DNA from: Nocardioides exalbidus | GTDB taxonomy: Bacteria > Actinomycetota > Actinomycetes > Propionibacteriales > Nocardioidaceae | Assembly (NCBI RefSeq): GCF_900105585.1 | Contig: NZ_FNRT01000002.1 | Coordinates: forward strand, 496,001-560,000 | Length of the DNA: 64,000 bases | Direction of reading: 5' to 3' | Shown here: positions 16,896-25,785 of the stretch, piece by piece | How positions within the stretch are numbered: position 1 is the stretch's first letter | Layout of the letters: each line of letters opens with the position of its first letter | Translations under genes and position numbers: made by a program | Notes under the pieces: model-generated | Databases searched by the model: none | Told to the model about the DNA's origin: nothing | What the model saw: the letters and a program-made list of their open reading frames with translations, nothing else

Positions 16896-17383
16896 CACTG
16901 CTCCCCGCGCTGCTCGACGCTGGTCACCTGGAGGCGGCCGCGGACCAGCTCGTAGCGGGTCATCGCCGCCAGCGACGGTGCGTAGGCGTGCAGCGACACG
17001 GCGGTGGTGCCATGGTTGACCACGTCGTGGATGTGGCTGCCGTCGAACTCGCGGACCGCGTGCTCGTCGAGGGTCGAGGCGGTCGCGACGCCCGTCCAGA
17101 CGTACTCCGTGAGCCGCCCCTGCAGGGTCACGAACGCGCCGCTGGCCGAGCCGTGGTCGTGCCAGCCGGTGCTGGAGCCCGCGGGCCAGGTGATGAGCCA
17201 GATGTCGGCGCCGGCGACGGAGCCGATGCGCTCCCACGTGCGCTCGGGGAAGGTCAGGTCGACCGTCGCGAGCGGGTCGTGCGTGGAGAGGTACTCGGCC
17301 AGGGCGTCCCGGGCGACCTGGTCGCGGGGGTCGTCGTCGATGGGTGCGACGGTGCGGAACGTGGTGGGGAAGGTGGCGGTCAT
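16892..17383 (-). CDS. Cysteine dioxygenase type I
   Basis: Cupin iron enzyme that oxidises cysteine to cysteine sulfinate. The first cupin motif with iron ligands is WHDHGSASGAFVTLQGRLTE; the third ligand His lies in GSHIHDVVNHGTTAVSLHAY. The 163-residue length fits bacterial CDO. Start ATG 17383 has AAGGAG 5 nt upstream. Just upstream is a strong operator-like inverted repeat (17400-17424), suggesting repression, perhaps by a cysteine-responsive regulator. Confidence 0.9.
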   Translation of the reverse strand: MTATFPTTFRTVAPIDDDPRDQVARDALAEYLSTHDPLATVDLTFPERTWERIGSVAGADIWLITWPAGSSTGWHDHGSASGAFVTLQGRLTEYVWTGVATASTLDEHAVREFDGSHIHDVVNHGTTAVSLHAYAPSLAAMTRYELVRGRLQVTSVEQRGEQW

Positions 17384-17399
17384 GGCTACTCCTTTGAAC

Positions 17400-17424
17400 A
17401 ATGTTGAGTAACTTACTCTACATT
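17400..17424. promoter_or_regulatory. Operator-like inverted repeat upstream of cysteine dioxygenase
   Basis: Arms AATGTTGAGTAA and TTACTCTACATT match as inverted repeats in 11 of 12 positions around a central C. It is AT-rich in a GC-rich genome and overlaps plausible minus-strand -10 sequences (TAGAGT, TAAGTT), so a repressor dimer is the likely ligand. Confidence 0.65.
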
Positions 17425-17477
17425 GCTGGTACGCCGCGACACGCCATTCCAGGAGGAACGGCGCGAGGCTTTCCCGA

Positions 17478-18197
17478 TCAGGGCAGACGGTCGAGCAGGT
17501 CGCCCGGCGAGACGCGGGCGCCGGTGTAGAACGGCACCTCCTCGCGGACGTGGCGACGGGCGTCGGAGGCCCGCAGGTCGCGCATCAGGTCGACGATCCG
17601 GTGCAGCTCGTCGGCCTCGAAGGCCAGCAGCCACTCGTAGTCGCCCAGGGCGAACGAGGCGACCGTGTTGGCCCGCACGTCGGCGTATCCCCGCGCCTGC
17701 TGGCCGTGCTGGGCGAGCATCCGGCGACGCTCTCCGTCGTCGAGGAGGTACCACTCGTAGGAGCGGACGAACGGGTAGACGCAGATGTGCGCCCGCGGCT
17801 CCTCGTCGGCGAGGAACGCGGGGATGTGCGACTTGTTAAACTCGGCCGGGCGGTGCAGCGCCATCTGCGACCAGACCGGCTCGAGGCGACGACCGAAGGC
17901 CGTGCGCCGGAAGGCGTTGTAGGCCGCCTGGAGCTGCTGCGAGTCGGCCGCGTGCCACCAGACCATGAGGTCGGCGTCGGCGCGCAGGCCGGAGACGTCG
18001 TAGAGCCCGCGGACGACCACGTCCTCCTCGGCGAGCACCTCGAAGAGCGCCTCGACGTCCGTCGCCTCCGCGGAACGGTCCGCGTCGCCGAGGACGTCGC
18101 GGAGCTTGAACACCGACCACATCGTGTAGCGGATGGTGTTGTTGAGCTCCTTGGTGCGGGCGGCGTTGGTCTGCTCTGCGGGGGCGTCCGTGCTCAT
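17478..18197 (-). CDS. hemQ: Coproheme decarboxylase (chlorite dismutase-like)
   Basis: Final enzyme of the coproporphyrin-dependent heme pathway of Gram-positive bacteria: two oxidative decarboxylations turn coproheme into heme b. The 239-residue length fits. The key Tyr is in [16 protein letters not shown] and the proximal heme His is in [14 protein letters not shown]. The start codon ATG 18197 is 4 nt after the hemY stop, so the two are one operon. Confidence 0.95.
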   Translation of the reverse strand: MSTDAPAEQTNAARTKELNNTIRYTMWSVFKLRDVLGDADRSAEATDVEALFEVLAEEDVVVRGLYDVSGLRADADLMVWWHAADSQQLQAAYNAFRRTAFGRRLEPVWSQMALHRPAEFNKSHIPAFLADEEPRAHICVYPFVRSYEWYLLDDGERRRMLAQHGQQARGYADVRANTVASFALGDYEWLLAFEADELHRIVDLMRDLRASDARRHVREEVPFYTGARVSPGDLLDRLP

Positions 18198-18201
18198 GCG
18201 T

Positions 18202-19556
18202 TCATTCTGCCGGGAGCAGCGAAGCCATCGCGCGGCGGGCCGAGCCGATCACGGCCGGGATGCCCACGCCGTCGTACGCCGCCCCGCAGAGCTCGAGCCC
18301 CGGCAGGTCGGCGATCCCGGCGCGGATGCGCGCGACCCGCCCGAGGTGGCCGACGGCGTACTGCGGCAGCGCGCCGCCCCACCGCTGCACGTGGGTGTCG
18401 ACCGGCTGCGCGGTGATGCCGGCCGTGGTGGCCAGGTCGGCGAGCGAGACCCGCACGAGGCCGTCGTCGCCGGCCTGCAGCGTGCTCTCCTCCCCGTGCC
18501 GGCCGAGCGAGGTGCGGAGCACGACCACGTCGGGGTCGAGGTCACGCACCCAGCCCCACTTGGCGAAGGAGAAGGTCGACGCCTTGATCGCGCGCCGCTC
18601 GACCGGCGGCACGAGGAAGCCGGAGCGCTCGAAGCTGGCGTCGGGCACGTCGCTCGCGCGGAAGGCGAGGGTCACGACGGCAACGCTCGCGGCCTCGATG
18701 GCGGCGAGCCCGGCGGCGGCCTCTGGAGCGACGTCGGCGAGGAGCCGTGCGGTCGGGGCGGCGGGCGTGGCCAGCACGACGGCGTCGGCCTCGACGGTCT
18801 CGGGGTGGGTGGTCGGGCCGAGGACGACCCTCCACCCGCTGCCGGTCCGGTGGAGCTCGCGCACCGCCGCGGACATGCGGACCTCGAAGGAGCCGTCCGC
18901 CACGAGCGCGGGCAGCCGGCCCATCCCGCCCGGCAGGGACGCGAAGACGGGCGCGGCCGAGGTCGGCACGGCGGCGGCCTGCTCGAGGACGCTCCCCCGG
19001 CGGGCCATCGCGAGCAGCTGGGGCACGGCGGCGGCGGCGGAGATCTGCCGGGCGTGGCCGGCGTACACCCCTCCGAGCAGCGGCTCGACCAGCCGGTCGA
19101 CGATCTCGTCGCCGAGGCGCGCCGCGACCAGGTCGCCGACGGACACGTCGTCGGGCACGTCGGTGTCGACGACCTCGACCGAGGCACGGGCCACGCCCTC
19201 GGCGCTGAGCACCCCGCTGGCGCCGAGCTGGGCGAGGTCGAACGGCACGCCCATCAGCGATCGCGGCATCGGCCGCAGCGCCCCGCGTGACCAGACCGCC
19301 GAGGTGGCGGCGGTCGGGTGGACGACCTCGGCGCCGAGCTCCGCGACGAGCGCGACACCCTCGGGCCGGCGCGCCAGCATGGCCTCGGCACCGACATCGA
19401 CGGTCAGCCCGGCGACCTCGGCGGAGCGCAGCTTGCCGCCGACCTCGGGCGAGCCCTCGAGCAGCAGCACGTCACGGCCCGCCACCGCGAGGTCGCGGGC
19501 GGCGACGAGGCCGGCGATCCCACCCCGACGACCACCACGTCCCTGCGCTGCACCAC
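18202..19556 (-). pseudogene. hemY: Coproporphyrinogen III / protoporphyrinogen oxidase, apparent frameshift
   Basis: FAD-dependent oxidase acting before HemQ. From residue ~15 onward the protein is intact: IAGLVAARDLAVAGRDVLLL, then GSPEVGGKLRS, and C-terminal [20 protein letters not shown]. The natural N-terminus lies in a different frame: GTG at 19556 reads MVQRRDVVVVG and then must shift by one base at the G-run (complement of 19519-19526) to reach GGGIAGL. The span 18202-19556 is 1355 nt, not a multiple of three. TAGGCT 6 nt upstream supports the 19556 start. This is either a sequencing error in a homopolymer or a recent mutation; the rest shows no decay. Confidence 0.85.
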
Positions 19557-19562
19557 CCGACC

Positions 19563-19572
19563 AGCCTAGGGT
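19563..19572. promoter_or_regulatory. Overlapping divergent -10 elements of hemY and NYN gene
   Basis: AGCCTAGGGT contains minus-strand TAGGCT (19568-19563, 6 nt before hemY GTG) and plus-strand TAGGGT (19567-19572, 7 nt before ATG 19580). They share the TA step, so the two promoters should exclude each other. Confidence 0.6.
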
Positions 19573-19579
19573 GATGACC

Positions 19580-20482
19580 ATGGAGACCAGTGGGGGCACC
19601 GACCGGATCGCCGTGCTCATCGACGGCGACAACACCCGACCGGCCTACGCCGACGACGTGCTGAGCGAGGTCGCGAAGTACGGCAACCCGACGATCAAGC
19701 GGGTCTACGGCGACTGGACCAACTCGCACCTCAACCAGTGGTCGCGCAAGCTCAACAGCCTCGGCCTGCGCGCGATGCACCAGAACGCCTTCACCACCAG
19801 CAAGAACTCCACCGACCTCGCGCTCGTGATTGACGCGATGGACCTGTTGTACGACGACCACGTGGAGGCGTTCGCGCTCGTGACGAGCGACAGCGACTTC
19901 ACCAGCCTGGCGCACCGGCTGCGCGAGTCGGGCAAGACCGTCTACGTGCTCGGCGAGAGCAAGGCGCCGGCGGCGCTGAAGAACGCGTGCGACAAGTTCA
20001 TCGACCTCGGCGTCGTGCAGGACGAGAAGAAGCCGGAGCCCGAGCCCGAGGAGCACCCGGACGAGGCGCACGACGACGAGTCCGCCCCGGCGCCCATCAA
20101 CCTCCAGAGCGCGCTGACCCGCGCGATCAACGCGGTCTCCGACGACGAGGGCTGGGCCCACCTCGGCTCCCTCGGCAACCAGCTCAACCGCACCCACCCG
20201 TCCTTCGACGCGCGCACCTTCGCCGGACCGGGCGGCCGGCTGAGCACGCTGGTCGAGGCGCAGCCCTACCTCGTGACCGAGGGGTCGGGCAACGCGCTGC
20301 GCGTCCGCCTCAAGGGCTCGGCCGCCAGGAAGGCCGCGGCCACGCAGGCCGACGCGAAGAAGGCGCGGGCCAAGGAGGCCCCCGCGAAGCAGGCCCCTGC
20401 AGAGAAGGCGCCTGCGAGGAAGGCACCGGCGAAGAAGGCCGCCACGACGAAGCCGGTCGTCACCCAGACCCAGAGGACCTGA
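19580..20482 (+). CDS. NYN-domain RNase-like protein with OST-HTH/LOTUS domain and basic tail
   Basis: A 300-residue protein. The NYN (PIN-like) nuclease fold shows its acidic residues in AVLIDGDN (residues ~12-19), LALVIDAMDLLYDD and LVTSDSDFTSLAHR. A Glu-rich linker is followed by an OST-HTH-like domain (about 160-240: LQSALTRAINAVSDDEGWAH) and a Lys/Ala/Pro tail with AKKA and APAK repeats, which suits nucleic-acid binding. Probably an RNA-processing enzyme of unknown target. ATG 19580 fits leaderless spacing; ATG 19574 is too close to the -10. Confidence 0.88.
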   Translation: METSGGTDRIAVLIDGDNTRPAYADDVLSEVAKYGNPTIKRVYGDWTNSHLNQWSRKLNSLGLRAMHQNAFTTSKNSTDLALVIDAMDLLYDDHVEAFALVTSDSDFTSLAHRLRESGKTVYVLGESKAPAALKNACDKFIDLGVVQDEKKPEPEPEEHPDEAHDDESAPAPINLQSALTRAINAVSDDEGWAHLGSLGNQLNRTHPSFDARTFAGPGGRLSTLVEAQPYLVTEGSGNALRVRLKGSAARKAAATQADAKKARAKEAPAKQAPAEKAPARKAPAKKAATTKPVVTQTQRT

Positions 20483-20551
20483 GGGTCACAGTTCCGTCAC
20501 GGGCCCGACCACGCCGGAACCGGCTCCGACGCGCGCCGCGTCGAACGCGAC

Positions 20552-21523
20552 ATGAGCAGACTCCCCACGACGCGCCTGCGGGCGGCCGGCATCCTGACCG
20601 CGATCACCATGACGGCCCTCCTGGCCGCCTGCTCCTCCGGCTCGGGCGACGGCGCGGGCGACAGCTCGGCGGCCGACTCGGTGGCGTCGAGCGGTTCCGG
20701 CGGTGGTTCGGACAGCAGCGGTGGCACCGCCCGTGAGCTCGGCGACCGGTCCACGGCGAAGGACGCCGGCTCCCGCACGGGCTCGGCGCCCGGCGGCGGA
20801 CCCACCACGCCCGAGATGCAGCGCGCCGTCATCTCCAGCGGGGCGGTCTCGCTGTCCACCGACGACGTGCGGGCGACCCGCCAGGAGGTCCAGCGGATCG
20901 TCGACGCGCAGTCCGGCGACGTCGCCGAGGAGAACACCGAGAGCGACGAGCGGGGCGACGCGTCCTACTCCCGGCTCGTCGTGCGGGTGCCGAGCGCGAA
21001 GTTCGCCGCGACCATGCAGGCGCTCGAGGACACGGCCACGCTGCGGTCCTCGACCCGCGGGTCCGAGGACGTCACGACGCAGGTCATCGACACCGGCGTG
21101 CGCGTGCGCGCCCAGGAGGCCAGCCTCGAGCGCGTCGAGCTGCTGCTGGCGGAGGCCGACAGCCTCAAGGACGTCATCTGGATCGAGTCGCAGCTCACGA
21201 GCCGCCAGGCCGAGCTCGACTCGCTGAAGTCGCAGCAGTCCTACCTCGAGGACCAGACGTCGCTGTCCACCATCACCGTCGACATCTCCCAGGTCGACGT
21301 CTTCGAGGACGACCCCGAGGGCCAGGACGACCGGCCGGCCGGTTTCCTCAGCGGGCTCGATGGTGGCATGAAGGCGATGGGTGCGGTGCTGGTCGCCGTG
21401 CTGACGATCCTCGGCGCCCTGCTGCCCTTCGCCGTGGCGGCCCTGGTGCTCGGCCTCCCACTCTGGCTCGTCGTACGCCGTCGCCGGGCCGCCGCGGCAC
21501 CTGCCGAGGTCGCCGACGCCTGA
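20552..21523 (+). CDS. DUF4349 membrane-anchored lipoprotein
   Basis: A 323-residue protein with an N-terminal lipoprotein signal (MTALLAACSSGSG, Cys about residue 28), a Ser/Gly-rich linker, and the DUF4349 domain from about residue 90. That domain contains a coiled-coil region (ERVELLLAEADSLKDVIWIE). A C-terminal transmembrane helix AVAALVLGLPLWLVV ends in an Arg-rich cytoplasmic tail. The function of DUF4349 is not known; the shape suggests an envelope protein spanning from the outer leaflet lipid anchor back into the membrane. Confidence 0.82.
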   Translation: MSRLPTTRLRAAGILTAITMTALLAACSSGSGDGAGDSSAADSVASSGSGGGSDSSGGTARELGDRSTAKDAGSRTGSAPGGGPTTPEMQRAVISSGAVSLSTDDVRATRQEVQRIVDAQSGDVAEENTESDERGDASYSRLVVRVPSAKFAATMQALEDTATLRSSTRGSEDVTTQVIDTGVRVRAQEASLERVELLLAEADSLKDVIWIESQLTSRQAELDSLKSQQSYLEDQTSLSTITVDISQVDVFEDDPEGQDDRPAGFLSGLDGGMKAMGAVLVAVLTILGALLPFAVAALVLGLPLWLVVRRRRAAAAPAEVADA

Positions 21524-21549
21524 GCGCCCCGGGGGTGGACGACGAAGGC

Positions 21550-21618
21550 AGCGGCCCGGCCTCCACTTCGCCCAAGGGAGGCCGGGCCGCTGGTGACCCG
21601 GGAGCGTTGGCTCCCGGG
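21550..21618. terminator. Double-hairpin bidirectional terminator
   Basis: The first hairpin has perfect 15-bp arms at 21550-21564 and 21577-21591 (AGCGGCCCGGCCTCC and its complement, 12-nt loop). The second has 9-bp arms CCCGGGAGC/GCTCCCGGG at 21597-21605 and 21610-21618. They lie between converging DUF4349 and flavin reductase genes. No T-run follows. Confidence 0.75.
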
Positions 21619-21631
21619 CGTCTGGTGGCGA

Positions 21632-22216
21632 TCAGGCCGCGTCGTGGGCCTCGCCGGGTACGACGGACGGCTCGCCCCGGTCGACCTCGGCGCCGTTGAT
21701 CCGGCCGTCGAGGCGGGACGGGTCGAGGTCGTCGCGGTGCAGCTTGGCGAAGGCCGAGCGGTGGAAGACGAGCGGGTGCTCGCCGTCGCCCCCTCCGACC
21801 TCGTGCACCTCGAGCAGCACGATCACGTGGTCGCCGGCGACGACCTCGTCGTGGATGGAGCAGTCGTAGGTCGCGACGGCCTCGTCGAGCAGCACCGAGC
21901 CGTTGCCGGTGACCCGGAAGGGCAGCCCGGTGAACCGCTCCTCACGTGGCCCGGCGAGCTGGCGGCAGACCGCGTCGTGGTGGTCGGCGAGCACGCTGAT
22001 GCCGAGCCGGTCGGCCTCGCGCAGCGCCGGCCAGGTGGAGCTGGACGTCGCGATCGAGAACGACACGAGCGGCGGGTCGATGCTCACCGAGGTGAACGAC
22101 GACGCGGCGATGCCCGTCAGCTGGCCCTTCACGGACGCGGCGACGGCGACGACGCCGGACGGGAACGCCCCGAACGCGTCGCGCAGCGTGCGCTGGTCGA
22201 GCCCGGGCGCACTCAC
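21632..22216 (-). CDS. Flavin reductase (FMN reductase, HpaC-like)
   Basis: A 194-residue flavin reductase-like domain protein that supplies reduced FMN to the neighbouring two-component monooxygenases. The FMN-binding region reads GIAASSFTSVSIDPPLVSFS and the C-terminal half GDHVIVLLEVHEV. GTG 22216 overlaps the SsuD stop by 4 nt, which sets the start; a longer upstream frame only runs through the SsuD gene. It is the last gene of the run sfnG-sfnB-ssuD-reductase. Confidence 0.9.
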   Translation of the reverse strand: MSAPGLDQRTLRDAFGAFPSGVVAVAASVKGQLTGIAASSFTSVSIDPPLVSFSIATSSSTWPALREADRLGISVLADHHDAVCRQLAGPREERFTGLPFRVTGNGSVLLDEAVATYDCSIHDEVVAGDHVIVLLEVHEVGGGDGEHPLVFHRSAFAKLHRDDLDPSRLDGRINGAEVDRGEPSVVPGEAHDAA

Positions 22217-23355
22217 GACGCCGCCTTCTGGGCGCCGAACGGCACCGAGGCGCGTGCGGTGACCGGAGCGGGGTTGGTCCACAGACCGCGCTCCTCGAGG
22301 ATCGGGAGCACCCCCTCGCCGAACTGGTAGGCGCCCTCGAGGTGGGGGTAGGCCGACAGCACGAGCTCGTCGATCCCGACGGAGTGGTACTCCTCGACGA
22401 GGTCGGCGACCTCCTCGTGGCTGCCGACCAGGGCGGTGCCGGCACCGCCGCGGACCAGGCCCACCCCGGCCCACAGGTTCGGGTGGATCTCCAGGCCGTC
22501 CTTGCTGCCGTTGTTGAGGTCGAGCATGTTCTGCTGACCCACCGACTCCGAGCGCCGCAGGCCCTCCTGCACGCGCGCGATGTCCGCCTCGTCGATGCCG
22601 GCGAGCAGCCGGTCGGCCTCGGCCCACGCCTCCTCGGAGGTGTCGCGGGAGATCGTGTGGACGCGCAGGCCGTAGGTCAGCTCGCGGCCTCGCTTCTCCC
22701 CCAGCTCCTTGATCCAGGCGATCTTCTTCGCAACCGCGGCCGGCGGCTCGCCCCACGTCAGGTAGACGTCGGCGTGCTCGGCGGCGACCTCACCGGCGGC
22801 CGGCGACGAGCCGCCGAAGTAGATCTGCGGGATCGGGTCGGGCAGCTGCTGGAGCCGGGCCTGGTCCACGCGCAGGTGCCGCCCGGCGTAGGTGACCTCC
22901 TCGCCCGTCCAGAGGCGCCGGACGATCGAGAGGAACTCGCCGCAGCGCTCGTAGCGCTCGTCCTTGTCGAGGAAGTCGCCGTAGGCGCGCTGCTCGTGCG
23001 ACTCACCGCCGGTGACGACGTTGAGCAGCAGCCGGCCACCGGTGAGGTTCTGGAAGGTCGCGGCCATCTGCGCGGCCAGGGTCGGCGAGGTCAGGCCGGG
23101 CCGGAAGGCGACGAGGAACTTCAGCCGCTCCGAGAGCGGGGCGAGCATGGCCGTGGTCAGCCACGCGTCCTCGCACCACGCGCCGGTCGGGGTCAGCGCG
23201 GCCTCGAAGCCGAGCTGCTCGGCGCTCCGCGCGATCTGCCCGAGGTAGGGCACGCTGGCGGGCCGGCCGGCGACGCCGTGCTCGACGCCGTGGCCGCCGC
23301 TGACGACCTGGCGGCCGTCGCCTCCGTTGGTGGGCAGGAACCAGTGGAACTTCAT
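22213..23355 (-). CDS. ssuD: FMNH2-dependent alkanesulfonate monooxygenase
   Basis: Luciferase-like monooxygenase of 380 residues that releases sulfite from alkanesulfonates with reduced FMN and oxygen. Typical features are the start MKFHWFLPTNGGDGR, substrate-pocket residues in FEAALTPTGAWCEDAWLTTA, the GGRLLLNVVTGGESHEQ core and QIYFGGSSPAAGEVAAEHAD. It sits between SfnB and the flavin reductase. No ssuABC importer is encoded nearby, so here it may act on methanesulfinate or methanesulfonate made inside the cell from dimethyl sulfone. Confidence 0.93.
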   Translation of the reverse strand: MKFHWFLPTNGGDGRQVVSGGHGVEHGVAGRPASVPYLGQIARSAEQLGFEAALTPTGAWCEDAWLTTAMLAPLSERLKFLVAFRPGLTSPTLAAQMAATFQNLTGGRLLLNVVTGGESHEQRAYGDFLDKDERYERCGEFLSIVRRLWTGEEVTYAGRHLRVDQARLQQLPDPIPQIYFGGSSPAAGEVAAEHADVYLTWGEPPAAVAKKIAWIKELGEKRGRELTYGLRVHTISRDTSEEAWAEADRLLAGIDEADIARVQEGLRRSESVGQQNMLDLNNGSKDGLEIHPNLWAGVGLVRGGAGTALVGSHEEVADLVEEYHSVGIDELVLSAYPHLEGAYQFGEGVLPILEERGLWTNPAPVTARASVPFGAQKAAS

Positions 23356-23377
23356 CGCAGTCCTTTCGGGACGGGTG

Positions 23378-24673
23378 TCAGAGCTGGCCGTGGTTGGGCG
23401 GTGGCGTGCCGTCGACGGCGTACCGCCCGAGGTGCTGGACCTTCCACGCGGCCGGGTCGTGGAGGGTGTGGGTGCGGGCGTTGCGCCAGTGCCGGTCGAG
23501 GTTGAGCGAGTCGAGGGCCGAGCGGGTGCCCGAGACCTCGAAGAGCCGGCTGGCGACCTCGACCGACGTCTTCGCCGAGTGCGCGCGGGCGGCGGCGACG
23601 GCCAGGCTGGCCGTGGCCGCCGTGTCCTCGCCCAGGTCGGCGTCGGCCGCGTCGACGGCGCGACCGGCCTCCCGCAGCAGCGCCTCGGAGGCGCGCACGT
23701 CGAGCTCCATCTGGCCGAGGGCCTGGACGACGAGCGGGTCGTCCGCGGCCCGCTCGACCCCGGCGTCGGGGTACGGGCGCGACTTCGTGCGGACGAAGCG
23801 CGCGGCCTCGTCGAGCGCCGCGCGCGCGATGCCGACGTCGAGGGCGGCGTGCAGCACCTGGGCGAAGGCGCCGTAGGTCTGCGGACCGGTGAAGGTGAGG
23901 TGGTACGGCGTGATGTGGGCGTCGTGCACCTCGACGTCGACCAGCTCCACGGTGCCGCTGGCGGTCGTGCGCTGGCCCATCCCGTTCCAGTCGTCGGTCA
24001 CCGTGACGCCGCGCGCCTGTCGCTCGACCCACGCGACGTGGAGCGGGCCCTCGCCCGGGGCTGCGAGCGTGTCGAGGTGGGCGAGGACGGGGATCCAGTC
24101 GGCGAAGAGGGCACCGGTGCTGTAGCCCTTGGTCCCGTTGAGCGTCCAGCGGCCGTTGCCGATCGGCGTCAGGGCGGTGCGGATGTCGCGCACGTGCCGG
24201 GTGCCGGTCTCGGACTGGGCGTTGCCGAACCGCTTGCCGGCGAGCACCTCGCCGAGGAAGAACCGCTGCTGCTCGGTCGTGCCCTGGTGCCGCATCGCGT
24301 TGACGTACACGAAGTGGCTGTGCGGCACCTGCGCCACGCTCGGGTCGCCGGCGGCGAGGATCCGGAAGACCTCGACCAGCGTCTCGACGGACAGGCCGGC
24401 GCCACCGTGCTCGACCGGCACCGTGACCGCGAGCAGCCCCGAGGCCGACAGCCGCTCGAGCTCGGCGGCGGGCAGGATCCGGTCGCGGTCACGCTCGCTC
24501 GACGTCGCGGCGAGGTCGGCGGCGACCTCGCGGGCGGTGGCGATCGCCTCGTCGGCGGTGAGCACGGGGACGTGTTCCGCGTCACCAGCCGGGTGGTCGG
24601 AGGCAGACGGGGTCCCCGCGGCGTTGTCCGGAGGAGCGGAGCGGGGGAGGAGAACGTCGTGGGGTGTCTTCAC
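23378..24673 (-). CDS. sfnB: SfnB-like acyl-CoA dehydrogenase-fold sulfur acquisition oxidoreductase
   Basis: A 431-residue flavoprotein of the acyl-CoA dehydrogenase fold, in the SfnB/DszC group. Motifs include VPVEHGGAGLSVETLVEVFR, SETGTRHVRDIRTALTPIGN and LNGTKGYSTGALFADW; near the end LNLDRHWRNARTHTLHDPAAWK is diagnostic of the DszC/SfnB group. It is expected to oxidise a sulfur compound with reduced flavin. GTG 24673 overlaps the SfnG stop by 4 nt. The N-terminal ~35 residues are a disordered extension. Confidence 0.85.
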   Translation of the reverse strand: MKTPHDVLLPRSAPPDNAAGTPSASDHPAGDAEHVPVLTADEAIATAREVAADLAATSSERDRDRILPAAELERLSASGLLAVTVPVEHGGAGLSVETLVEVFRILAAGDPSVAQVPHSHFVYVNAMRHQGTTEQQRFFLGEVLAGKRFGNAQSETGTRHVRDIRTALTPIGNGRWTLNGTKGYSTGALFADWIPVLAHLDTLAAPGEGPLHVAWVERQARGVTVTDDWNGMGQRTTASGTVELVDVEVHDAHITPYHLTFTGPQTYGAFAQVLHAALDVGIARAALDEAARFVRTKSRPYPDAGVERAADDPLVVQALGQMELDVRASEALLREAGRAVDAADADLGEDTAATASLAVAAARAHSAKTSVEVASRLFEVSGTRSALDSLNLDRHWRNARTHTLHDPAAWKVQHLGRYAVDGTPPPNHGQL

Positions 24674-25785
24674 GCCACGCGCTCCTGCTCGGCGGCCTCG
24701 AGCTCGCGCACGATGGGGAGGACCTCGCGGCCGAAGTGCTCGACCTCCTCCTGGAAGTGCAGGAAGCCGAGGAGGAAGAGGTCGACACCGCGGCGCTTGA
24801 ACTCGATCATCCGGTGGGCGACCTGCTCGGGCGTGCCGACCAGGCCGGTGCGGAAGCCGTCGTTGTACTGCACGAGGTCGCGGAAGTCGGAGTCCTGCCA
24901 CATGCCCTTCTTGTCCCCCGTCGACTGACCGGCCTGCTTGACCGCGTCACCGAAGCCCTGGACCGCCTCGGGGTTGGCCCGGGCGATGATCTCCTCGAGG
25001 GTGGCGTGGGCCTCGGCCTCGGTGTCGCGGGCGACCATGAAGCCGTTGACCCCGATCTTCACCGCACGACCGGCCTGCCGCGCGGACGCCGAGACGCCCG
25101 CGACCTGCTCGGCGATCCCGTCGGGGGTGTTGCCGTTCGCGAAGTACCAGTCGCTGACCCGTCCGGCCATCGCCTGCGCGACGCCGGAGTTGCCGCCCTG
25201 GAAGATCTCCGGGAGCGGACGCCCGGGCAGGTCCAGCGGCTTGGGGTTCATCGAGAAGTCGCGCAGCTGGAAGAACTCCCCGCGGAACTCGGCTGCGTCG
25301 GTGCTCCAGATCTCGCGGATGTAGGAGATGAACTCCTCGGCCATCCGGTAGCGCTCGCCGTGCTCGAGCCACCGCACCCCCATGTTGGTGGCCTCGTCCT
25401 TGAACCAGCCGGACACGACGTTGATCGCCGCACGGCCGTTGCTCAGGTGGTCGGCGGTGGCGATGAACTTCGCCAGCACGCCCGGTTGCCACATGTAGGG
25501 GTGGACGGCGGAGATGACCTTGAGCCGCTCGGTGGCGAGCAGCAGCGCCAGGCTGAAGCTGGTGGCCTCGTGCTGGTAGGCGGCGCCGTAGGACGCGGTG
25601 TAGCGCACCTGGGTCAGCGCGTAGTCGAAGCCGTTGTTCTCGGCCGTCTGCGCGAGGCGCTTGTTGTAGTCGTAGTCCCAGCCGGTGCGCTGCTCGATGT
25701 CGGAGATGACCAGGCCACCGGAGACGTTGGGGACCCAGTAGGCGAACTTCAGCGGCTCGCTCGCGATCGGTCGGCTGGTGCTCAT
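24670..25785 (-). CDS. sfnG: Dimethyl sulfone monooxygenase
   Basis: FMNH2-dependent luciferase-like enzyme of 371 residues that converts dimethyl sulfone to methanesulfinate and formaldehyde. Characteristic stretches are LKFAYWVPNVSGGLVISDIE, YTASYGAAYQHEATSFSLAL, GRAAINVVSGWFKDEATNMG and EIFQGGNSGVAQAMAGR. ATG 25785 has GAGGAG 5 nt upstream. That start overlaps the stop of a 13-codon upstream ORF (ATGA), so translation may be coupled. It heads the sulfur operon that runs to 21632. Confidence 0.92.
   Translation of the reverse strand: MSTSRPIASEPLKFAYWVPNVSGGLVISDIEQRTGWDYDYNKRLAQTAENNGFDYALTQVRYTASYGAAYQHEATSFSLALLLATERLKVISAVHPYMWQPGVLAKFIATADHLSNGRAAINVVSGWFKDEATNMGVRWLEHGERYRMAEEFISYIREIWSTDAAEFRGEFFQLRDFSMNPKPLDLPGRPLPEIFQGGNSGVAQAMAGRVSDWYFANGNTPDGIAEQVAGVSASARQAGRAVKIGVNGFMVARDTEAEAHATLEEIIARANPEAVQGFGDAVKQAGQSTGDKKGMWQDSDFRDLVQYNDGFRTGLVGTPEQVAHRMIEFKRRGVDLFLLGFLHFQEEVEHFGREVLPIVRELEAAEQERVA

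Noticed and set aside
18198..18209. CAGAAT as a separate leaderless promoter for hemQ
   Set aside because: It is formed by the last hemY codons, and the 4-nt gap already explains expression as one operon.
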